Shown here in pieces: positions 59,779 to 64,000 of a stretch of 64,000 bases of DNA. A program made the position numbers and the translations under genes. The first letter of the stretch is position 1, and each line of letters starts with the position of its first letter. The stretch is from Gaetbulibacter sp. 4G1 (lineage in GTDB: Bacteria; Bacteroidota; Bacteroidia; Flavobacteriales; Flavobacteriaceae), in NCBI RefSeq assembly GCF_002741945.1, contig NZ_MDVN01000020.1, positions 62,001-126,000 of the forward strand, given 5' to 3'. A model generated the notes under the pieces. It was not told where the DNA came from and ran no database searches. It saw only the letters and a program-made list of their open reading frames with translations.

Positions 59779-61234
59779 CATTGTATTTTCTCATTCATAT
59801 TATTACAAATTTGACGCTAAGCAGTGGAAGAATCAAACACCTTATCCACCATTAGGAACAATGTATGCTGCTTCTTTTTTGAGAGAAAGTGGATATTCTG
59901 TTAGTATTTTCGATACAAATCTACTGGATGATCCAAAAACCATAAAACCCTATTTAAAAAAGCAACAACCCAAAACCTTTGTTCTTTATGACGATGGCTT
60001 TAATTATTTAACAAAAATGTGTTTAACCACTATGCGTGAAGCTGCATTTGAAGTGATTAAAATAGCTAAAAATCAAAATTGTAATATTATAGTTTGTAGC
60101 TCGGACTCTACGGACCATTATGAAAAATACTTGGCAGCTGGTGCAGATTATGTAATTCAAGGGGAAGGAGAAATTACATTAAAAGAACTTGTTGATGCGT
60201 TGGAGAACAATGAAGACACATCACAAATAAAAGGGCTTATTTTTAAAAAAGATAGTGAAATATTAAAAAACCCAAAGCGCAATGTCTTGAGAGATTTAGA
60301 TGAACTCCCATTACCTGCTTGGGATTTAATTGACATAAATCTATATAAAGAAGTTTGGTCCAGAAGCGGAAAAAAATTCACTTTAAACATTGCAACTACT
60401 CGTGGTTGTCCATTTAAATGTAATTGGTGCGCCAAACCAATTTATGGCAATAGGTACAACTCACATTCTCCAGAATATATTACAAAACACATCAAACACC
60501 TGACTGAAACATATGGAGTGCATCGTTTTTGGATGTGTGATGACATTTTTGGGTTAAAACCAAATTGGGTTCAAAATTTTAATAAAGAACTAAAAAAAGA
60601 AAAAATCTCTATTTCATATTACATGCAAAGTCGTGTAGATTTATTACTCAAAGAAGACACTATTGATGCATTAACTGAAAGTGGATTAGAAGAAGTTTGG
60701 GTTGGTGCAGAAAGTGGTTCTCAAGCTATTTTAGATGCTATGGATAAGGAAACAAAAGTGGAACAAATCTATAAGGCTACACAATTACTTAAAGAGAAAA
60801 ATGTTCGTGTAGCATTTTTTATTCAGTTTGGTTATTTAAAAGAAACAAAAAAGGATATTTTTAAAACCATCAAAATGATAAAAGAACTAGTTCCAGATGA
60901 TATTGGAATTTCCATTTCTTATCCTTTACCTGGTACTAAGTTTTACGAGAAAGTAAAGGACGATTTAAAACTTAAAGCCAATTGGACAGATTCTGATGAT
61001 TTATCCATGCTATTTAAAGGTACGTTCAACTCCAAATATTATAAAAAACTACACCGATACACCCACAAAGAGTATAGAAAAAGTCAGGCTTGGCAGTTTT
61101 TTAAAGCATTTATCAAAAACCCTTTTAAGGTTTCAAGAAAGGGTTTAAGAACTATATTATTATCTGGATATTATATTGTTTTTGCTATTATTTATAAAAC
61201 CCAACTTAAATACATGCAATCCACAAATGCCTAG
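59771..61234 (+). CDS. B12-binding-type radical SAM enzyme, copy 1
   Basis: The 487-residue protein has an N-terminal cobalamin-binding-like Rossmann domain (~1-150: PPLGTMYAASFLRESGYSVSIFDTN ... GADYVIQGEGEITLKELVDAL) and a radical SAM TIM-barrel with TTRGCPFKCNWCAKP, the CxxxCxxC iron-sulphur ligands, near residue 213. The usual DxHxxG lower-ligand motif is replaced by DTNLLD, so cobalamin would bind without His, as in the BchE-like subgroup. It probably performs methylation, ring formation or another radical change. It overlaps both neighbours. Confidence 0.88.
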   Translation: MIDIVFSHSYYYKFDAKQWKNQTPYPPLGTMYAASFLRESGYSVSIFDTNLLDDPKTIKPYLKKQQPKTFVLYDDGFNYLTKMCLTTMREAAFEVIKIAKNQNCNIIVCSSDSTDHYEKYLAAGADYVIQGEGEITLKELVDALENNEDTSQIKGLIFKKDSEILKNPKRNVLRDLDELPLPAWDLIDINLYKEVWSRSGKKFTLNIATTRGCPFKCNWCAKPIYGNRYNSHSPEYITKHIKHLTETYGVHRFWMCDDIFGLKPNWVQNFNKELKKEKISISYYMQSRVDLLLKEDTIDALTESGLEEVWVGAESGSQAILDAMDKETKVEQIYKATQLLKEKNVRVAFFIQFGYLKETKKDIFKTIKMIKELVPDDIGISISYPLPGTKFYEKVKDDLKLKANWTDSDDLSMLFKGTFNSKYYKKLHRYTHKEYRKSQAWQFFKAFIKNPFKVSRKGLRTILLSGYYIVFAIIYKTQLKYMQSTNA

Positions 61235-62009
61235 TAATTTTGATTCTGCGTCAAAGCAATATGATGAAGTATTTACTTTTTCCAATATAGGAAAAGCACA
61301 GCGTCAACGCGTTTATAACTACATAAATCCTATTATAGGGTCTAGCAAAAAACTAAATATTTTAGAAGTAAACTGCGGCACAGGAGAAGATGCTATATTA
61401 TTTGGAGGTTTGGGTCATGATGTAATCGCTACAGATATCTCTGAAGAAATGATAGCCGTTGCTAATGCAAAAGAACATCCAAAGAATGTCATATTTAAGA
61501 TTCAAGATATAAATACCCTTTCTTTGGGTTTGTTTGATATAAATTTTGATTTAGTTTTTTCAAATTTTGGTGGCTTAAACTGCTTATCTAAGGAACAGTT
61601 AAGCATTTTTATAAAAGAATCCTCCAAAATATTAAACCCAAAAGGAAAGCTTGTTCTTGTAATAATGCCAAAAAAATGCCTTTGGGAACGTTTTTATTTT
61701 TCTTTAAAAGGAAATTATAAAAAAGCCAAAAGAAGAAATACATCAGAAAATATAATAGTTAATGTAGATGGCACCAATGTAAAAACTTGGTATTACAATC
61801 CTAAAGATATTGTATCTTTATCTGAGGCATTATATAAAACAAAAAAAATAAAACCTATTGGTTTAGCTATACCACCTTCATATCTTGAAAATTCTTTTTT
61901 AGCAAAAAGCCCCTTATTATATATTTTAAAGGGTATTGACAGGATTGTAAATGGTTCTTTTTGGGCTAAATACGCGGATCATTTTTTAATTGAATTAGAA
62001 AAAAAATGA
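61227..62009 (+). CDS. SAM-dependent class I methyltransferase
   Basis: I choose the ATG at 61227 (MPSNFDSASKQYDEVFTFSNIGKAQRQRVYNYI), which overlaps the preceding stop by 8 bp; a longer frame reaches back into the radical SAM gene. The ~260-residue enzyme has SAM motif I LNILEVNCGTGEDAILFGGLG near residue 45, then VIATDISEEMIAVA and FDLVFSNFGGLNCL. Substrate unknown; it lies between two radical SAM genes, with which it probably acts. Confidence 0.88.
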   Translation: MPSNFDSASKQYDEVFTFSNIGKAQRQRVYNYINPIIGSSKKLNILEVNCGTGEDAILFGGLGHDVIATDISEEMIAVANAKEHPKNVIFKIQDINTLSLGLFDINFDLVFSNFGGLNCLSKEQLSIFIKESSKILNPKGKLVLVIMPKKCLWERFYFSLKGNYKKAKRRNTSENIIVNVDGTNVKTWYYNPKDIVSLSEALYKTKKIKPIGLAIPPSYLENSFLAKSPLLYILKGIDRIVNGSFWAKYADHFLIELEKK

Positions 62010-63385
62010 GTATAGTTTTAACTCATGCATATTATCTTTATGAAGATTCGAAGGAGCAATTAATTATGAAACCCTATGCTCCTCTCGGGTTATTATATAT
62101 TTCTTCATACTTAAATGAAAATGCTGTGGAAAATCATGTGTATGATTCTACATTTTATTCCAGAGAAAAACAACTTGCTTTTATTGCTAAAAAACAACCT
62201 AAAGTAATTGCCATATACACTAATTTGATGACTAAAATTAATGTAATTACATTAATTAAAATATTGAGTAGTGATAAAAAATATGGTTTCCCAAAAATTA
62301 TTTTAGGCGGACCTGATGTTACTTATAATTGTGAAAACTATTTAAATACTGGAGTTGATTTTTTAATCATTGGCGAAGGCGAGCAAACAACTTTAGAGTT
62401 GTATAACGCCATTGTAAAAAATGAAGACTACAGTAAGGTAGCAGGTATTGCTTATTTAGAAAATAGTATACTAAAAAAGACACCTCCAAGAATAAAAATG
62501 AAGGACCTCTCGGAGCTCCCTCTACCAAACAGGGCAGCAATTCCAGTAGAGAAGTATTTAGATACTTGGAAAACATATCATGGAAAAAGCTCCATGACTA
62601 TTAGTACGCAACGTGGCTGCCCGTATACATGTAAATGGTGCAGTACTGCCGTTTATGGTCAAAGTTACAGAAGGCGCCCTGCCAACAAAGTAGCACAGGA
62701 ACTAAAAATGCTGAAAGACACCTATAAGCCTGATTCTGTTTGGTTTGTAGATGATGTGTTTTCTGTAAGTCATAATTGGATAAAAAGCTTTCATGAGGAA
62801 GTAATAAAACAAGATGCAGTCATTCCTTTTGAGTGTATAACAAGGGCTGAGCGATTAAATGATGAAATATTGCAACTTTTAAAAGAAGCTGGCTGTTTTA
62901 GAATTTGGATAGGTGCAGAAAGTGGGTCTCAAAAAATTATTGATGCTATGGATCGGCGTGTAGATGTTAATGTAGTAAAAGAAGCTATTCAAAAAACCAA
63001 TACAATTGGTATAGAAACTGGTACTTTTATAATGGTAGGTTATCCTGGTGAAGATGAAACAGATATTAATCAAACTATCAGTTATTTAAAAGCTGCAAAT
63101 CCAACACATTTTACAATTACGGTAGCATATCCTATAAAAGGGACTTCTCTATACAACGAAATTGAAGATAAAATAACAGTGCAACCCCTCTGGGAGACAT
63201 CTACTGATAGAGATATTGATTTTTCAAGAACCTATTCTAGAAAATATTATGATTATGCTGTTAGTAGAATTGTGAATGAGGTTAATTATAACAAAACAGA
63301 TTCTAAAATGTCCCTAAATGCATTTAAGTATAAAAGCAAGTCTCTCTTAGCATCAGGGTTGATGAAAATACATAAAAGACTATGA
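62006..63385 (+). CDS. B12-binding-type radical SAM enzyme, copy 2
   Basis: A 459-residue paralogue of the protein at 59771. The N-terminal cobalamin-binding-like domain (YAPLGLLYISSYLNENAVENHVYDSTFY ... GVDFLIIGEGEQTTLELYNAI) also lacks the His of DxHxxG. The radical SAM core has STQRGCPYTCKWCSTAVYG (CxxxCxxC) near residue 205, and IWIGAESGSQKIIDAMDRRVD later. It starts in the preceding stop (4-bp overlap) and ends in the ATG of the FkbM gene (ATGA). Confidence 0.88.
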   Translation: MSIVLTHAYYLYEDSKEQLIMKPYAPLGLLYISSYLNENAVENHVYDSTFYSREKQLAFIAKKQPKVIAIYTNLMTKINVITLIKILSSDKKYGFPKIILGGPDVTYNCENYLNTGVDFLIIGEGEQTTLELYNAIVKNEDYSKVAGIAYLENSILKKTPPRIKMKDLSELPLPNRAAIPVEKYLDTWKTYHGKSSMTISTQRGCPYTCKWCSTAVYGQSYRRRPANKVAQELKMLKDTYKPDSVWFVDDVFSVSHNWIKSFHEEVIKQDAVIPFECITRAERLNDEILQLLKEAGCFRIWIGAESGSQKIIDAMDRRVDVNVVKEAIQKTNTIGIETGTFIMVGYPGEDETDINQTISYLKAANPTHFTITVAYPIKGTSLYNEIEDKITVQPLWETSTDRDIDFSRTYSRKYYDYAVSRIVNEVNYNKTDSKMSLNAFKYKSKSLLASGLMKIHKRL

Positions 63386-64000
63386 ACGCTTTAAAGAGAT
63401 TCATATTTTTAAAAACCTCTTTTTTAATAAAAATTAAAGAAAAGAAGTTCTATTCGCAATTCGTAAATAAAAATGATCTGTGCTTTGATATAGGAGCAAA
63501 TATTGGTAAAAAGAGTAGGATTTTATTGGCCTGTAATGGAAGGGTAATTGCTTTTGAACCTCAAAGTGGATGTTTAGAGCATTTATCCAAAATTAATCAT
63601 CCAAAATTTACTTTTCATCCTTTTGCTGTGGGTTCAAAAAACAAAAAAGGAAAACTATACTTATCTAATTATAGTGAAGTAGCTACACTCTCTAGTAAAT
63701 TTATAGAACATTACACTACTGAAAAAGTATATTGGAATAAAGAAGAAGTTGTAGAAATAAAATCTCTTGATTTTTTAATCAAAAAATACGGGTTTCCCAA
63801 TTTTTGTAAAATAGATGTTGAAGGATATGAACTTAAAATAATAACCAATCTTACTCACAATATTCCAATAATTGAATTTGAATTTACAGAAAAATTCAAA
63901 AAAGACACAATAAAAATCATTAGGTATTTAGAAGAAAAAAATTATACTTTTAATTATACATTGAATGAGCAATTAAAATTTCAAATGAAAAATTGGGTAT
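63382..64000 (+). CDS. FkbM-family methyltransferase, N-terminal part (3' end outside window)
   Basis: The frame opens at ATG 63382, overlapping the preceding stop by 4 bp, and remains open to the end of the window (206 codons). The SAM motif CFDIGANIGKKSRILLA lies near residue 33, followed by VIAFEPQSGCLEHL and the FkbM signature FCKIDVEGYELKII near residue 147. FkbM enzymes O-methylate sugars or natural products. It is the last visible gene of the overlapping cluster. Confidence 0.88.
   Translation, partial: MNALKRFIFLKTSFLIKIKEKKFYSQFVNKNDLCFDIGANIGKKSRILLACNGRVIAFEPQSGCLEHLSKINHPKFTFHPFAVGSKNKKGKLYLSNYSEVATLSSKFIEHYTTEKVYWNKEEVVEIKSLDFLIKKYGFPNFCKIDVEGYELKIITNLTHNIPIIEFEFTEKFKKDTIKIIRYLEEKNYTFNYTLNEQLKFQMKNWV

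Noticed and set aside
1-64000. CRISPR arrays, intact transposases, phage genes, rRNA or tRNA
   Set aside because: I found no regularly spaced repeats, transposase motifs or conserved RNA sequences.

Overview
The window looks like a chromosome segment of a marine-type member of the Flavobacteriaceae (Bacteroidota). The DNA is AT-rich. Several genes are preceded by the Bacteroidota -7 promoter element TAnnTTTG. There are C-terminal type IX secretion (T9SS) sorting domains, SusC-independent TonB receptors, FecI/FecR-type sigma/anti-sigma pairs, many short lipoproteins, and families largely confined to this phylum (DUF4252, DUF4266, DUF3570, DUF5777, DUF7619, M60 peptidase). Several genes appear to start at TTG. 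I saw no tRNA, rRNA, CRISPR array or intact insertion sequence.

Layout. 1-8.4 kb: two tandem amidohydrolases, a lipoprotein, a T9SS cargo protein, a SpoU/TrmH methyltransferase, a Ste24-like protease and a small lipoprotein. 8.4-21.5 kb: housekeeping genes (DEAD-box helicase with a structured leader, second TrmH methyltransferase, short sirtuin, glycosyltransferase, haem-binding protein, DUF1028 protein, purB) and an ECF sigma / anti-sigma / DUF4252 operon. 21.9-32.9 kb: a vitamin B12 region. A cobalamin riboswitch precedes a BtuB-like receptor. The divergent cobU-cobT-cobS-cobC operon salvages cobinamide, followed by btuF-btuC-btuD. Two Dph6-like PP-loop ATPases lie on either side. 33-36.8 kb: a TonB receptor with STN domain plus FecR and FecI-like regulators. 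36.9-40.7 kb: thioredoxin / ApbE flavin transferase / lipoprotein / DUF4266 / DUF3570.

40.7-53.4 kb is the most unusual part. A membrane-anchored TPR regulator with a LuxR-like HTH is followed by two gene pairs. Each pair encodes a large secreted protein ending in a dockerin-like double calcium-binding repeat and a 303-304-residue partner with an N-terminal beta-sandwich that could be cohesin-like and a T9SS sorting tail. One large protein carries fibrinogen-like, HYR-like and NIDO-like domains; the other carries LamG-like, M60 metallopeptidase and BspA-type domains. A third pair survives only as a pseudogene. Direct repeats of the form GTATAC-N6-GTATAC sit 62-101 bp upstream of the regulator, the pseudogene and both large genes, so they look like the regulator's operator. 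A decayed, internally deleted copy of the thioredoxin...DUF3570 operon lies downstream. I infer a regulated surface-display system in which a T9SS-anchored cohesin-like protein holds dockerin-tagged enzymes and adhesins.

53.5-64 kb: rmuC, a thioesterase, a DoxX-like protein divergent from an ECF sigma/OB/DUF5777/cytochrome/YceI operon across a perfect 28-bp palindrome, and finally a tightly overlapping biosynthetic cluster (nucleotidyltransferase, two B12-binding-type radical SAM enzymes, a methyltransferase and an FkbM methyltransferase cut by the window end).
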